Positions 37,220 through 46,376 of a stretch of DNA of 64,000 nt are shown one piece after another. Numbering within the stretch: the first letter of the stretch is position 1; each line of letters opens with the position of its first letter. The notes under the pieces are model-generated. The model worked only from the letters and a program-made list of their open reading frames with translations, searched no databases and had not been told where the DNA came from. The translations under genes and the position numbers were made by a program. The DNA comes from Pseudomonadota bacterium (GTDB taxonomy: Bacteria > Pseudomonadota > Alphaproteobacteria > Dongiales > Dongiaceae), in assembly GCA_021792365.1 (NCBI GenBank), contig JAJYUT010000002.1:516313-580312 (forward strand), read 5' to 3'.

Positions 37220-37867
37220 ATGGCGCGCGATGCACTCAAGGAAGCCCGCAGGACCCAGTTGATGGAAGCCACCATCGACTGCATCGCGGCGCGCGGCTTC
37301 GCCGATCTGACCCTGGCGGACGTCGCGCGGGGCGCCGGCCTCAGCGTCGGCATCGTGAACTTCTATTTCCGCAGCAAGGATGCGCTGCTGATCGAGACGT
37401 TGCGGCATCTGGTCGCCGAATACATCGAGCAGACCAACGAGAACATCCGCACCGCCGGCACCACCGCCGTCGCCCAGGTAGAGGCGATGATCGAGTCCGA
37501 TTTCCACCGCACCATCGCCAATCGCAAAAAGGTGACGGTCTGGTACGCGTTCTGGGGTGAGACCCGCTGGCGCCCTGAGTTCCTCAAGATCTGCCAGGAA
37601 CTCTCGGATTCGTTTCACAAGGAAACGCGGGAGATCTTCGGTCGCCTGATCGCCGAGGGCGGGTACGAGAACATCGATGCGGACATGGTGGCGCGCGGTT
37701 TCGATGCCATGATCGACGGCCTCTGGCTCGACATGCTGATCAACCCGAAAGCGGTCGACCGCGAAGGCGCCAAGCTGGTCGTGCGCACTTATCTCGCCGG
37801 CATCTTCCCCAACGAGTTCGGCCGACAACGCACCGGTGGCGTTGCCCCCAAGGCCGCCACCGCCTGA
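37220..37867 (+). CDS. TetR-family regulator, BetI-like
   Basis: The 215-residue protein has an N-terminal helix-turn-helix (MEATIDCIAARGF, LTLADVARGAGLSVGIVNFYF) followed by a ligand domain with TVWYAFWGETRW and DGLWLDML, as in BetI-type repressors. It is divergent from the dienoyl-CoA-reductase-like gene and 59 bp upstream of an acyl-CoA dehydrogenase, so it probably controls one or both. Betaine genes are not present, so a BetI function is not implied. Confidence 0.85.
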   Translation: MARDALKEARRTQLMEATIDCIAARGFADLTLADVARGAGLSVGIVNFYFRSKDALLIETLRHLVAEYIEQTNENIRTAGTTAVAQVEAMIESDFHRTIANRKKVTVWYAFWGETRWRPEFLKICQELSDSFHKETREIFGRLIAEGGYENIDADMVARGFDAMIDGLWLDMLINPKAVDREGAKLVVRTYLAGIFPNEFGRQRTGGVAPKAATA

Positions 37868-37926
37868 CTTGCGCGGCCCGTTCCGGCCGCATCCCGCGTA
37901 GCTTGCGTTCAAACAGGTTGGTCGTC

Positions 37927-39102
37927 ATGCCCTATCCCTTGCCCGCGGAGGCGCGCGCCCTCCAAGCCGCACTCCGCCGCTATGTCGACGAGGAGCTGAT
38001 TCCCTGGGAAGTGCACGCCGAGATGAATCACGGCGAGGTGCCGCCGGAGATCCTGGCGTGGCAGAAGACGATCGCGCGCGACCTCGGCCTCAATTCGATG
38101 GACGCACCCAAGGAGTTGGGGGGCGGGAGCGCCACCATGCTGCTGCAGGCCATCGTGCAGGAGCAGATCGGCCGCGTCACCAACGCGCTCGGCTGGCGCT
38201 TCTCTAACGTGCAGCGCTGGATGGTGGAGGCCTGCTCGCCCTACCAGATCGAGACCTGGGTCAAGCCGCTGATCGCCGACCGGCGCCATGAATGCTACGC
38301 CATCACAGAGGCTGAAGCCGGCTCCGATGTCGACGCAATCCAGGCGACCGCGCGGCGCGATGGCGATCACTACGTGCTGAACGGGGAGAAATGGCACGTC
38401 ACCTCCGGCAATCTTGCCGACGTCATCATCTTCCAGGCCAAGCTGGCAGACGGCCCCAATGCCAGCACCCATTGCCTGTTCTTCGTCGACAGCGGCACGC
38501 CGGGGATCGAGATGGTGCGCTCGCCCGCCTATTCGCACACCTTCGCGGCGCATCACCCGATCTATCGCTTCGCGGATGTGCGCGTGCCGGCGGCCAATCG
38601 CATCGGCGAGGAAGGCGACGGCATGGGGTTCACCCGCGACTGGTTCCGCTACGAGCGGCTGATGATCGGCGCGCGCTGCTGCGGCGCGGCCGCGCGGCTG
38701 ATCGATGAGGCGACGGCCTTCGCCCGGTCACGCACGGTGTTCGGCGAGACGCTGGCGGACAAGCAGGCGATCCAGTTCATGCTGGCGGACAGCCTCACCG
38801 AATTGTGGGCCGCGCGCCTCATGGTCTATCGCACCGCGGATGCGATCGATGCCGGCGAGGACGTGAAGGTGAGCCACGCGCAGAGCTCCATGGTGAAACT
38901 CTATGCCTCCGAGATGGCCAACCGCGTGGCGGACCGCGCGGTGCAGATCTTCGGCGGCCGCGGCTACATGCGCGAGAACGTGGCAGAACGCTTTTTTCGC
39001 GAGCTGCGCGTAGAGCGCATCTGGGAGGGTGCCAGCGAGATCCAGCGACTGATCATCGCCAACGGATTGCTGAAGCGCGGCCAGGCGCCGCTGATCGAAT
39101 AA
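37927..39102 (+). CDS. Acyl-CoA dehydrogenase
   Basis: The 391-residue flavoenzyme has the FAD-binding CYAITEAEAGSDVDAI segment, WHVTSGNLADV, and the C-terminal family signature QIFGGRGYMRENVAERFFRELRVERIWEGASEIQRLIIA. The usual catalytic Glu position corresponds to the WEGASEI region or an upstream helix and is not resolved by eye. It oxidises an acyl-CoA to the enoyl-CoA and passes electrons to ETF. It follows the TetR gene in the same direction. Confidence 0.9.
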   Translation: MPYPLPAEARALQAALRRYVDEELIPWEVHAEMNHGEVPPEILAWQKTIARDLGLNSMDAPKELGGGSATMLLQAIVQEQIGRVTNALGWRFSNVQRWMVEACSPYQIETWVKPLIADRRHECYAITEAEAGSDVDAIQATARRDGDHYVLNGEKWHVTSGNLADVIIFQAKLADGPNASTHCLFFVDSGTPGIEMVRSPAYSHTFAAHHPIYRFADVRVPAANRIGEEGDGMGFTRDWFRYERLMIGARCCGAAARLIDEATAFARSRTVFGETLADKQAIQFMLADSLTELWAARLMVYRTADAIDAGEDVKVSHAQSSMVKLYASEMANRVADRAVQIFGGRGYMRENVAERFFRELRVERIWEGASEIQRLIIANGLLKRGQAPLIE

Positions 39103-39127
39103 GCAACGGCCATCGGCGGGGGCAATC

Positions 39128-40405
39128 ATGTGGCAAGCGGTCCAGCCGGTAGTTCCGGTCCTGCTCGGGATCATCCTGATCGAGGCGGCGCTCGGCATCA
39201 CCGGCGCGCTGATCGGCATCCAACTGGCGGATCGCGGCGTGTCGGCGTCGCTGATCGGATTCGTCTTCTCCGCCTACAATGTCGGATTCCTGCTCGGCAC
39301 CTTGACGTGCGAGCGGATCATCAACAGCGTGGGTCATATCCGCGCCTTCGGCGTGTTCGCCGTGAGCGCCTCTATCGCCACGCTGCTGTTCGCGCTCACC
39401 ACCGACGTCTATGCCTGGACCTTGTTCAAAGGGCTGTCCGGCTATGCGCTGGCCGGCGGATTCATCGTCATCGAATCCTGGCTCAACGACAAGGCGAGTG
39501 AGCTCAACCGCGGCCGCCTCTTCGCGGTCTACATGGTGGTGACCTGGGGCGCCGGCGGCCTCTCGCCGCTGACCCTGAACATCGCGCCCGTGGAAGGCGA
39601 CTTCCTGTTCAAGATCTGCACCATCCTGATGGCCGCCGCGATGATTCCCCTGGCGCTGACCAAGATCGGCAACCCCGAAATCGGCCACAAGCAGAGCTTC
39701 GGCATCCGGCAACTGATCCAGGCCTCGCCCACCGGCGTCGCCTGCTGCTTCGCGTCCGGATTGTTCACCGGCTCGCTCTATTCGCTGTTGCCAGCCTATA
39801 CGGAGGCGCTCGGGTTCGGGGCGCGCGAGCTGTCGATCCTGATCGCCGTCGGCACGGTGGCGGCGCTCATCATCCAGTTCCCGGTCGGCTATGTCGCCGA
39901 CCACTACGGCCGGCGGCCGGTGATCATCGGGGCCAATGCCCTGGCTGGCGCGCTGGCGCTGGCGATCGCGATGGCGCCGTCCCTCAGCTTCAGCGGATTG
40001 CTGGCGCTGTTCTTCGCGATGACGATGTTCCAGTCGCCGCTCTATGCGCTGGGCGTGGGCCAGACCAACGACTATGTGGACCGCAAGGACTTCGTGCGCG
40101 CCGCCGCCGGGCTGCTGTTCGTCTGGGGTGTCGGCGCCAGTGTCGGGCCGACGCTGGTCGGCCTGGTCATGGATGCGATCGGCGAGGCCGGCCTGTTCTA
40201 CTATATCGGCGTGGGCTACGGGCTGGTCGCGCTGTTCGCGCTCTACCGCGTGTTCCGCCGCCGCGCCAAGACGCCGAAGGAGCAGAGCGACTACGTCGCC
40301 GTGCCCAACATCCAGGCGGTCTACGGCGCACCCGAGCTCGACCCGCGCGGCGAGTTCCAGCATCCGGGCCCCTCACCGGCCAGCAAGGACGGCCTCGTGG
40401 AGTAG
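39128..40405 (+). CDS. MFS transporter (YcaD-like)
   Basis: The 425-residue membrane protein has about 12 helices, starting QPVVPVLLGIILIEAALGITGALIG, with the MFS loop motif DHYGRRPVIIGAN between helices 8 and 9 and GFVFSAYNVGFLLGTL in the N-terminal half. YcaD-type members are uncharacterised exporters or importers. It lies 25 bp after the acyl-CoA dehydrogenase, probably co-transcribed, and abuts the convergent GNAT gene with no gap. Confidence 0.88.
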   Translation: MWQAVQPVVPVLLGIILIEAALGITGALIGIQLADRGVSASLIGFVFSAYNVGFLLGTLTCERIINSVGHIRAFGVFAVSASIATLLFALTTDVYAWTLFKGLSGYALAGGFIVIESWLNDKASELNRGRLFAVYMVVTWGAGGLSPLTLNIAPVEGDFLFKICTILMAAAMIPLALTKIGNPEIGHKQSFGIRQLIQASPTGVACCFASGLFTGSLYSLLPAYTEALGFGARELSILIAVGTVAALIIQFPVGYVADHYGRRPVIIGANALAGALALAIAMAPSLSFSGLLALFFAMTMFQSPLYALGVGQTNDYVDRKDFVRAAAGLLFVWGVGASVGPTLVGLVMDAIGEAGLFYYIGVGYGLVALFALYRVFRRRAKTPKEQSDYVAVPNIQAVYGAPELDPRGEFQHPGPSPASKDGLVE

Positions 40406-40849
40406 TTAGCAACGCTCCCAGCGATAGAGCACGTCTGGCTCCCGCTCCTCGTTGCCGGAGCCGTCGGTCTCCCGCACGACGTGGAAGCCGTGTAATTCGT
40501 AGAAGCGCCGAGCCGGCTGGTTGCGCTGAAAGCACCAGAGATGAAGCACCGGATGCGCAGCCTGAACCACCTTCAGCAGCGCGCTGCCGACACCTTGCCC
40601 TTGCGCATCGGGCAGGACGTAGAGCTGGTCGATCCAGTCCTCACGAAAGGCGACGATGCCGATCAGCATGCCCTCCCGCTCCGCACCCCACACTTCGCAG
40701 CTCTCAAACACGTGGCTGCGGTAGAATGCGCGATCCTCCGCCGGCGTGTGCAATCCGGTCAGCCGCGGCAAGGCGCTGTCGAACGATGCGCGATGCACCA
40801 GCGCGGCCGCATCCATGTCCTCTAGCGTCAGCCTGTGCAGCGACGGCAT
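40406..40849 (-). CDS. GNAT-family N-acetyltransferase
   Basis: The 147-residue protein has the acetyl-CoA-binding motif A: IDQLYVLPDAQGQGVGSALL (Q/RxxGxG/A) and the C-terminal strand-helix FYELHGFHVVRETDG. Single GNAT domain; acceptor unknown. It lies 6 bp after the flavoprotein gene and is probably co-transcribed with it. Confidence 0.87.
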   Translation of the reverse strand: MPSLHRLTLEDMDAAALVHRASFDSALPRLTGLHTPAEDRAFYRSHVFESCEVWGAEREGMLIGIVAFREDWIDQLYVLPDAQGQGVGSALLKVVQAAHPVLHLWCFQRNQPARRFYELHGFHVVRETDGSGNEEREPDVLYRWERC

Positions 40850-40855
40850 CGGCGC

Positions 40856-42922
40856 TTACGGCACCGTCACCATCGGCAAATGCCGCTTGAACGGCACCTC
40901 GCCGGCAGGGGTAGCGTCGAGCTCGCGCGCATAGCGGTGGCCGTGATAGACGGCATGGGCGATGAAGCCCGGCGCCAGGCAATCGCCGATGCGCGTGACC
41001 GATTTTATGCCGGCCGCCTTCACACCCTCCGGATCGGCCGCCAGCGCAAGATACAGCTCTTCGTTCGGCAAGCGCGAGGTCACCAGCACCACGGCGGCCG
41101 CTTCGATCCGCTCGCTGCTGGCGGCATAGGCGCAGGTGATCTCGACATGCTCGGGCGCCAGTCGCGTCACGTCGTGATGCGTGATGACCTTGACGCCCAG
41201 TTGACGCAGCCGCCTGTTGATATGCACGGATTCCAGCGTGTTGCCGGCCCAGCCAGACACGATGTCATTCGTGGTGACGAAGGTAACCTCGAGGCCGGCC
41301 TTGCGCAGCTTCTCCGCGAGCACGCCGGCCATGTAGAAGTCCTCGGTGTCGTACACCACGACCGGCCCTGCCGCCGGCATGCGGTCCGCCATCAAGTCGT
41401 CCGGCGTGAAGACCTTGGCGTGCTCCAGGCCGGGAAGCGGCAGCCAGTGGCTGCGGCCATAGCCGTCGCGCCGCCAGGTCGCACCGGTCGCGAGCACAAC
41501 GCGCTCGAAGCCGAACTCCAGCACGTTCTCCGCCGTCAGCCTGCTGTCCCGGTAGATCGTGACCTGCGGCATCTTCTCGATCTGCTGCATGCGGTAGTCG
41601 CGCACCCGCGCCCAGGCGGAGAGGCCCGGCAGCCGGGATTCCCTCGTGACGCGCCCGCCAAGCTCGGTCGTCGCCTCGGCCAGGTGCACCTCATAGCCGC
41701 GCTGCCCCAGCGCACGCGCGGCCTCGAGCCCGGCCGGACCCGCACCGACGATCAGCACGCGGTCCTCCGACGCGCGCGGCGCGATCACCTCCGGGTGCCA
41801 GCCCTTGCGCCATTCCTCGCCCATGGTCGGGTTCTGGGTGCAGCGCATCGGCGTGATGGTGTTGTCGCCGGTGACGCAGATGTTGCAGCCGATGCATTCG
41901 CGGATGTCCTCGAGCCGCCCCTCCTCGATCTTCCTGGGCAGGAAGGGATCGGCGATCGAGGGCCGCGCCGCCCCGATCATGTCCAGCACGCCGCGCCTGA
42001 TCTGCGAGACCATGGTGTCGGGCGAGGTGAAGCGGCCGACGCCGACCACCGGCTTGGTCGTGAGTTTCCTCACGAAGGCGGTGAAGGGCTCCTGGTATCC
42101 CTCCTCCGCGAAGCGCGAGGTGTAGGAATCGAACTTCCAGTCGCTGATGTTGACGTCCCACAGGTCCGGCAGTTCCGCCAACATGGCGACCACGTCGCGC
42201 GCCTCGCCCTCGGCGGTAATGCCGTCCGGCCCCATCATCTCGTCGACCGCAAAGCGCACAGCGATGCCGCAGGTGTCTCCGACCGCGTCCTTGGTGTCCT
42301 CGATGATCTCGCGGAACAGGCGCACGCGGTTCTCCAGGCTGCCGCCATATTCATCGGTACGGGTGTTGCGCCGCCGCTGCAGGAAATGCATGGGCAGCGA
42401 CAGGTCGTGGCCGGCATAGACATAGACAATGTCAAACCCCGCCTTCCTGGCGCGGATCGCCGCCTCGCGGTGCCAGCGGCGGACGTTACGGATGTCCTCG
42501 CGGTCCATCGCGCGCGCCTGGAACGGGTAGTAGCGCGTCATCTGGTGCACCGGCCCGATCGGCACCTCGCGGCTGTAGAAGTTGGAGGCCGATGGGCCGT
42601 TGTGATTGAGCTCGACAGCGGCCAGCGCGCCGTGGCGATGCACCGCCTCCACCATCAGCGCGTTGTGCGGGATGTCGTGATCGTCCCACAGCCGCGCCTC
42701 GACATAGGGCGTCACGTCGCTGGTGGGGTGGATCTCGCATTCCTCGGTCGAAACGACAGCCCAGCCGCCTTCCGCCTTCATCCCGCGCATCGCGGCGTGG
42801 GCATGCGGGTGGGCATGTCCCATGCCGTTGCAATGCGGCACCTGGAAAAACCTGTTCTTCGCGGTGACCGGCCCGATATGCACGGGCTCGAACAGGATGT
42901 CGTAACGCGGATCGCGCGCCAT
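40856..42922 (-). CDS. Trimethylamine/dimethylamine-dehydrogenase-like flavo-Fe-S oxidoreductase
   Basis: The 688-residue protein has an N-terminal OYE-type FMN barrel (about 1-370), a 4Fe-4S site (CIGCNICV, with a fourth Cys in MRCTQN) and a C-terminal Rossmann part (VLIVGAGPAGLEAARAL). Similarity to trimethylamine dehydrogenase is clear along the chain (DILFEPVHIGPVTAKNRF, EGGWAVVSTEECEI, GCARPSIADPFLP-like AARPSIADPFLPRKIEEGR). The YVYAGH segment keeps Tyr and His equivalents of the TMADH active site. Relatives demethylate dimethylglycine, histamine or other amines; the substrate is unknown. ATG 42922 has GGGGGA upstream. Confidence 0.85.
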   Translation of the reverse strand: MARDPRYDILFEPVHIGPVTAKNRFFQVPHCNGMGHAHPHAHAAMRGMKAEGGWAVVSTEECEIHPTSDVTPYVEARLWDDHDIPHNALMVEAVHRHGALAAVELNHNGPSASNFYSREVPIGPVHQMTRYYPFQARAMDREDIRNVRRWHREAAIRARKAGFDIVYVYAGHDLSLPMHFLQRRRNTRTDEYGGSLENRVRLFREIIEDTKDAVGDTCGIAVRFAVDEMMGPDGITAEGEARDVVAMLAELPDLWDVNISDWKFDSYTSRFAEEGYQEPFTAFVRKLTTKPVVGVGRFTSPDTMVSQIRRGVLDMIGAARPSIADPFLPRKIEEGRLEDIRECIGCNICVTGDNTITPMRCTQNPTMGEEWRKGWHPEVIAPRASEDRVLIVGAGPAGLEAARALGQRGYEVHLAEATTELGGRVTRESRLPGLSAWARVRDYRMQQIEKMPQVTIYRDSRLTAENVLEFGFERVVLATGATWRRDGYGRSHWLPLPGLEHAKVFTPDDLMADRMPAAGPVVVYDTEDFYMAGVLAEKLRKAGLEVTFVTTNDIVSGWAGNTLESVHINRRLRQLGVKVITHHDVTRLAPEHVEITCAYAASSERIEAAAVVLVTSRLPNEELYLALAADPEGVKAAGIKSVTRIGDCLAPGFIAHAVYHGHRYARELDATPAGEVPFKRHLPMVTVP

Positions 42923-43007
42923 GGTGTCCCCCAGAAACGCTTTGCAAAGCAAATCGGCCGGCACTCTAGCGATTTTGCCCCGCGCGGCAACCCGCTAGGC
43001 ATCGGGT

Positions 43008-43040
43008 CCCTTCATTGCTAACTTCGCCGGCAATGAAGGG
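43008..43040 (+). promoter_or_regulatory. Inverted repeat overlapping the ribosome site of the M81 peptidase gene
   Basis: CCCTTCATTGC (43008..43018) is a perfect complement of GCAATGAAGGG (43030..43040), with an 11-base loop. The right arm contains the AAGGG of the Shine-Dalgarno used by GTG 43049. A formed stem would hide that site. Confidence 0.55.
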
Positions 43041-43048
43041 GGACAGGC

Positions 43049-44512
43049 GTGGCAAGACGCAGACTGGCCGTCGCGCGGCTCTGGTATGAGGCGAACAGCT
43101 TTTCGCCGTTGCGCACGAAACTCGCGGCCTTCGAGGCCCGCGAGTGGGTGAGCGGCGAGGCGGCGCGGGCCTTCTATGCCGGGACCGCGACGGAGATCGG
43201 CGGCGTCCTGGCGATGGAGCCGGAGCATCCGGACTGGGAGTTCCGCTTTCTCCATTGCACGGCCGCCCCGCCCGGCGGCCTGGTCGAGCCCGCCGCCTTC
43301 GCGGCGATCAGCGAGCGCATTCTAGGCGGCCTTGCCGAGCAGCGCTGGGACGCGGTGTACCTCTCGCTTCACGGTGCGACCGCGACGGTCAACGACCCCA
43401 CCCCGGAGTTCCACCTTTTGCAGGCGATCCGCGAGATCGTTGGCGCGACGCCAATTGCGGCGAGCTTCGACCTGCATGGGCATCTGAGCGCGGAGATGGC
43501 GGCGCTGCTCGATGCGACCTCGGGCTATCACACCTATCCGCATATCGACATGGATGCCGCGGCGAAGCGCGCGCTCGCGTTGCTGATCGCCAAGGTGGAG
43601 GGCCGCGCCGACCCGAGGATCGCGGTCGCCAAGGTGCCGTCCATCATGCCCAGCTTCAACATGCGCACCGCGGACGGGCCGATGGCGGAGCTGCAGGAAC
43701 TGGCCGGCATGTGGCGGCGTCAGCGCGGCATGCTGGACGTGACCATCTATGGCGGCTTCGCCTATGGCGATTCGCCCTTCGCGGGGCCGAGCGTGGTGGC
43801 GGTCGCGGAAAAGGACCAGAAGCTGGCCCAGCGCTGCGCCAATCAGCTTGCCGCCGCGTTCCTGAAGCGCAAGCAGCAATTCTTCGTGCGCCTGCCACGC
43901 CCCGCTGATGGCCTGAAGCAGGCAATGAGGGCAGAGGGTAGCGGCCCTGCCATCGTGCTCGATCCAGCCGATAATCCGCTGTCCGGCGGCATCGGCGACA
44001 CACCAGCCTTGTTCCAGGCGTTGCTCGAGGCCGATCCGCCGGCGGGCACCGTCTTCGCCTTCTTCTGGGACCCGCCGCTGGTCGAGGCGTGCCACCAGGC
44101 GGGCGCCGGCGCCACGATCGACGCCAGGCTGGGCGGGCGCATCACGCTGGATTTTGGCCTGCCCGTCCCGGCCCAGGCCCTGATCCTGAAGCTGACCGAC
44201 GGCAAGTTCCGCAACGAGGGGCCGTACGAGCACAACCTGCCGGTCGATGTAGGCCGGACCGTCCTGCTCGAGGTCGGCGCCGTCCGGGTGGTCGTGACCG
44301 AAAGCTGCCAGACGCCGAACGACCCGGCCTATTTCCGGCTGCATGGCATCGATCCGGAATCGGTGCCGCTGCTCTGCGTGAAGGCCAAGAACCATTTCCG
44401 CGCGGGCTTTACGGGCATGGCGCGCTGCATCATCGACGTGGATTGCCCCGGCCCCGCGGCCGCCGGATTGTTCCACTACAAATTCCGCCACGCGCCCCAA
44501 CATATCTGGTAG
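43049..44512 (+). CDS. M81-family metallopeptidase (MlrC-like)
   Basis: The 487-residue protein begins MARRRLAVARLWYEANSFSP, the usual family start, and contains SLHGATAT, DLHGHLS, YHTYPHID (metal-binding His/Asp candidates) and a C-terminal domain with DPPDNPLSGGIGDT-like residues (DPADNPLSGG). The family contains microcystinase C (MlrC) and many uncharacterised hydrolases. The start is GTG with AAGGGGGA upstream, partly masked by an inverted repeat. It is divergent from the TMADH-like gene. Confidence 0.85.
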   Translation: MARRRLAVARLWYEANSFSPLRTKLAAFEAREWVSGEAARAFYAGTATEIGGVLAMEPEHPDWEFRFLHCTAAPPGGLVEPAAFAAISERILGGLAEQRWDAVYLSLHGATATVNDPTPEFHLLQAIREIVGATPIAASFDLHGHLSAEMAALLDATSGYHTYPHIDMDAAAKRALALLIAKVEGRADPRIAVAKVPSIMPSFNMRTADGPMAELQELAGMWRRQRGMLDVTIYGGFAYGDSPFAGPSVVAVAEKDQKLAQRCANQLAAAFLKRKQQFFVRLPRPADGLKQAMRAEGSGPAIVLDPADNPLSGGIGDTPALFQALLEADPPAGTVFAFFWDPPLVEACHQAGAGATIDARLGGRITLDFGLPVPAQALILKLTDGKFRNEGPYEHNLPVDVGRTVLLEVGAVRVVVTESCQTPNDPAYFRLHGIDPESVPLLCVKAKNHFRAGFTGMARCIIDVDCPGPAAAGLFHYKFRHAPQHIW

Positions 44513-44613
44513 GCATATCTGGCTGGATATTTTGCGTCGGCTGGCGGCTTGATCCCGGCGGTGGCGGGTCGTTAACTTGCCGCTTTGGCCCCTCTTTCAT
44601 CCACGGAGCTGGC

Positions 44614-45612
44614 ATGGATATCCGCGACGGGTTCATCGGCGCGATCGGCAACACCCCGCTCATCAAGCTCAAGAAGGCGTCGGAGCTGACCGGCTGCACG
44701 ATCCTGGGCAAGGCGGAGTTCCTCAACCCCGGCGGCTCGGTCAAGGACCGCGCCGCCCTCGCCATCATCGAGGATGCCGAGCAGAGAGGCGAGATCCGCA
44801 AGGGCGGCCTGATCGTCGAGGGCACCGCGGGCAATACCGGCATCGGCCTGGCGCTGGTCGGCAACGCGCGCGGCTACAAGACCCTGATCGTGATCCCGGA
44901 CACCCAGTCCCAGGAGAAGAAGGACATGCTGCGCCTCGCCGGCGCTGAGCTCAAGGAAGTGCCGGCCGTGCCATACAAGGATCCCAACAACTACGTGAAG
45001 CTGTCCGGCCGCCTGGCCGAGGAGCTGAAGCCGAGCAACCCGAACGGCGTCATCTGGGCCAACCAGTTCGACAATGTCGCCAACCGCATGGGTCACTATC
45101 GCACCACAGGCCCGGAGATCTGGCAGCAGACCGACGGCAAGGTGGACGGCTTCGTGAGCGCGATCGGCACCGGCGGCACGCTCTGCGGCGTCGCGATGGC
45201 GCTCAAGGAGCGCAACAAGAACGTCAAGATCGCCTGTGCCGACCCCGAGGGCGCCGCGATGTACTCCTACTTCACCACCGGCGAGTTGAAATCGGAAGGC
45301 ACCTCGATCACCGAAGGCATTGGCCAGGGCCGCGTCACCAAAAATGTCGACGGCACGCCGGTCGATTTCGCCTATCGCATCCCCGACAGCGAGGCCCTGC
45401 CCGTCGTGTTCGACCTGCTGAAGGAAGAAGGCCTGTGCCTGGGCGGCTCCACCGGCATCAATGTCGCCGGCGCCATCCGCCTCGCGAAGGACCTGGGCCC
45501 CGGCCACACCATCGTGACCATCCTCGCCGATTTCGGCACCCGCTATCAAAGCAAGATGTTCAATCCGGAGTTCCTGCGCTCCAAGGGCTTGCCGACGCCG
45601 GAGTGGCTGTAG
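44614..45612 (+). CDS. cysK: Cysteine synthase A (O-acetylserine sulfhydrylase)
   Basis: The 332-residue PLP enzyme has the Schiff-base Lys in NPGGSVKDRAAL, the substrate loop EGTAGNTGIGLA and the glycine loop SAIGTGGT. It makes cysteine from O-acetylserine and sulfide. ATG 44614 has GGAG upstream. The protein has a C-terminal FGTRYQSKMFNPEFLRSKG. CysM or cystathionine beta-synthase-like function cannot be excluded. It is 101 bp after the M81 peptidase and convergent with the GST gene. Confidence 0.88.
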   Translation: MDIRDGFIGAIGNTPLIKLKKASELTGCTILGKAEFLNPGGSVKDRAALAIIEDAEQRGEIRKGGLIVEGTAGNTGIGLALVGNARGYKTLIVIPDTQSQEKKDMLRLAGAELKEVPAVPYKDPNNYVKLSGRLAEELKPSNPNGVIWANQFDNVANRMGHYRTTGPEIWQQTDGKVDGFVSAIGTGGTLCGVAMALKERNKNVKIACADPEGAAMYSYFTTGELKSEGTSITEGIGQGRVTKNVDGTPVDFAYRIPDSEALPVVFDLLKEEGLCLGGSTGINVAGAIRLAKDLGPGHTIVTILADFGTRYQSKMFNPEFLRSKGLPTPEWL

Positions 45613-45633
45613 CTTCTTTCGTCATAGTCGTGC

Positions 45634-46272
45634 CTACATCTGCGGCGCGGTCGCGGCGAGGCTCGGGCGTTGTTGCATGGCGAGCCACCAGTGCGAGAGC
45701 TTCGGCAACTTGGCCATCGCGCGGGTGCCTTCGGGGAATTGCACGAAATAGCCTATAATCGGCGCTAGGAAGAGGTCCGAGAAGCTGACATCGCGTCCAA
45801 CCAGATAAGGATCGGAGCCGAGCATCAGGTCCTGGATCGCGGCGAGCGCGTGCTCCGCCGCCGGGGTCGCTTCGGCGATCGCCGCCATGTCCGGCCCCTT
45901 CTCCTTGTCGGCGAAGTAGTAGCGCAGCACGATGTCCACAATGATGCGCTTGTAGGCGTAGCCGTTGATGACGTCGACGATCTGCTGGTCGCGGGTGCGG
46001 CGGTGGACATTCGGATGGGCGAGGCGGCGCCCGGGGAATGCATCGTCGATGTAATGCGCGATGGCGTTGCTCTCATAGATTGCGAAGCCGTTATGCTCTA
46101 AGGCGGGCACCTTTCCGAAGGGATGGCGCTCCAGCCAATCACGCTGGAGGTGCACGCCGGCCATCATGTCCACGTGCACCAGGTCATAATCGACGCCCTT
46201 CTCCAGCAGCGCCATCCGGATGGTCCGCGCGAAGGTGCTGTAGGTCGGGCCGTGCAGGGTCGGCTTGCTCAT
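45634..46272 (-). CDS. Glutathione S-transferase family protein
   Basis: The 212-residue protein has an N-terminal thioredoxin-like domain (about 1-80, with Ser/Thr near YSTFARTIR, FGKVPALEHNG and the gamma-glutamyl-binding ESNAI) and a helical C-terminal domain (about 90-205). Length is standard. The gene stands alone between convergent cysK and the divergent AlaX operon. Confidence 0.88.
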   Translation of the reverse strand: MSKPTLHGPTYSTFARTIRMALLEKGVDYDLVHVDMMAGVHLQRDWLERHPFGKVPALEHNGFAIYESNAIAHYIDDAFPGRRLAHPNVHRRTRDQQIVDVINGYAYKRIIVDIVLRYYFADKEKGPDMAAIAEATPAAEHALAAIQDLMLGSDPYLVGRDVSFSDLFLAPIIGYFVQFPEGTRAMAKLPKLSHWWLAMQQRPSLAATAPQM

Positions 46273-46376
46273 GCTTCACTCCTTATTCAGCGCGGGAGAG
46301 CTAAGCGCCGCGGTCCTTGACCGTCAAGGGTGGCCCTCTCATGATGCCCGGCAAGAAAATGGGAGGATTCGCCGCG

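Noticed and set aside
40835-43021. 728-codon plus-strand open frame antisense to the TMADH-like gene
   Set aside because: The minus-strand protein is a recognisable flavoprotein; the antisense product has no domain.
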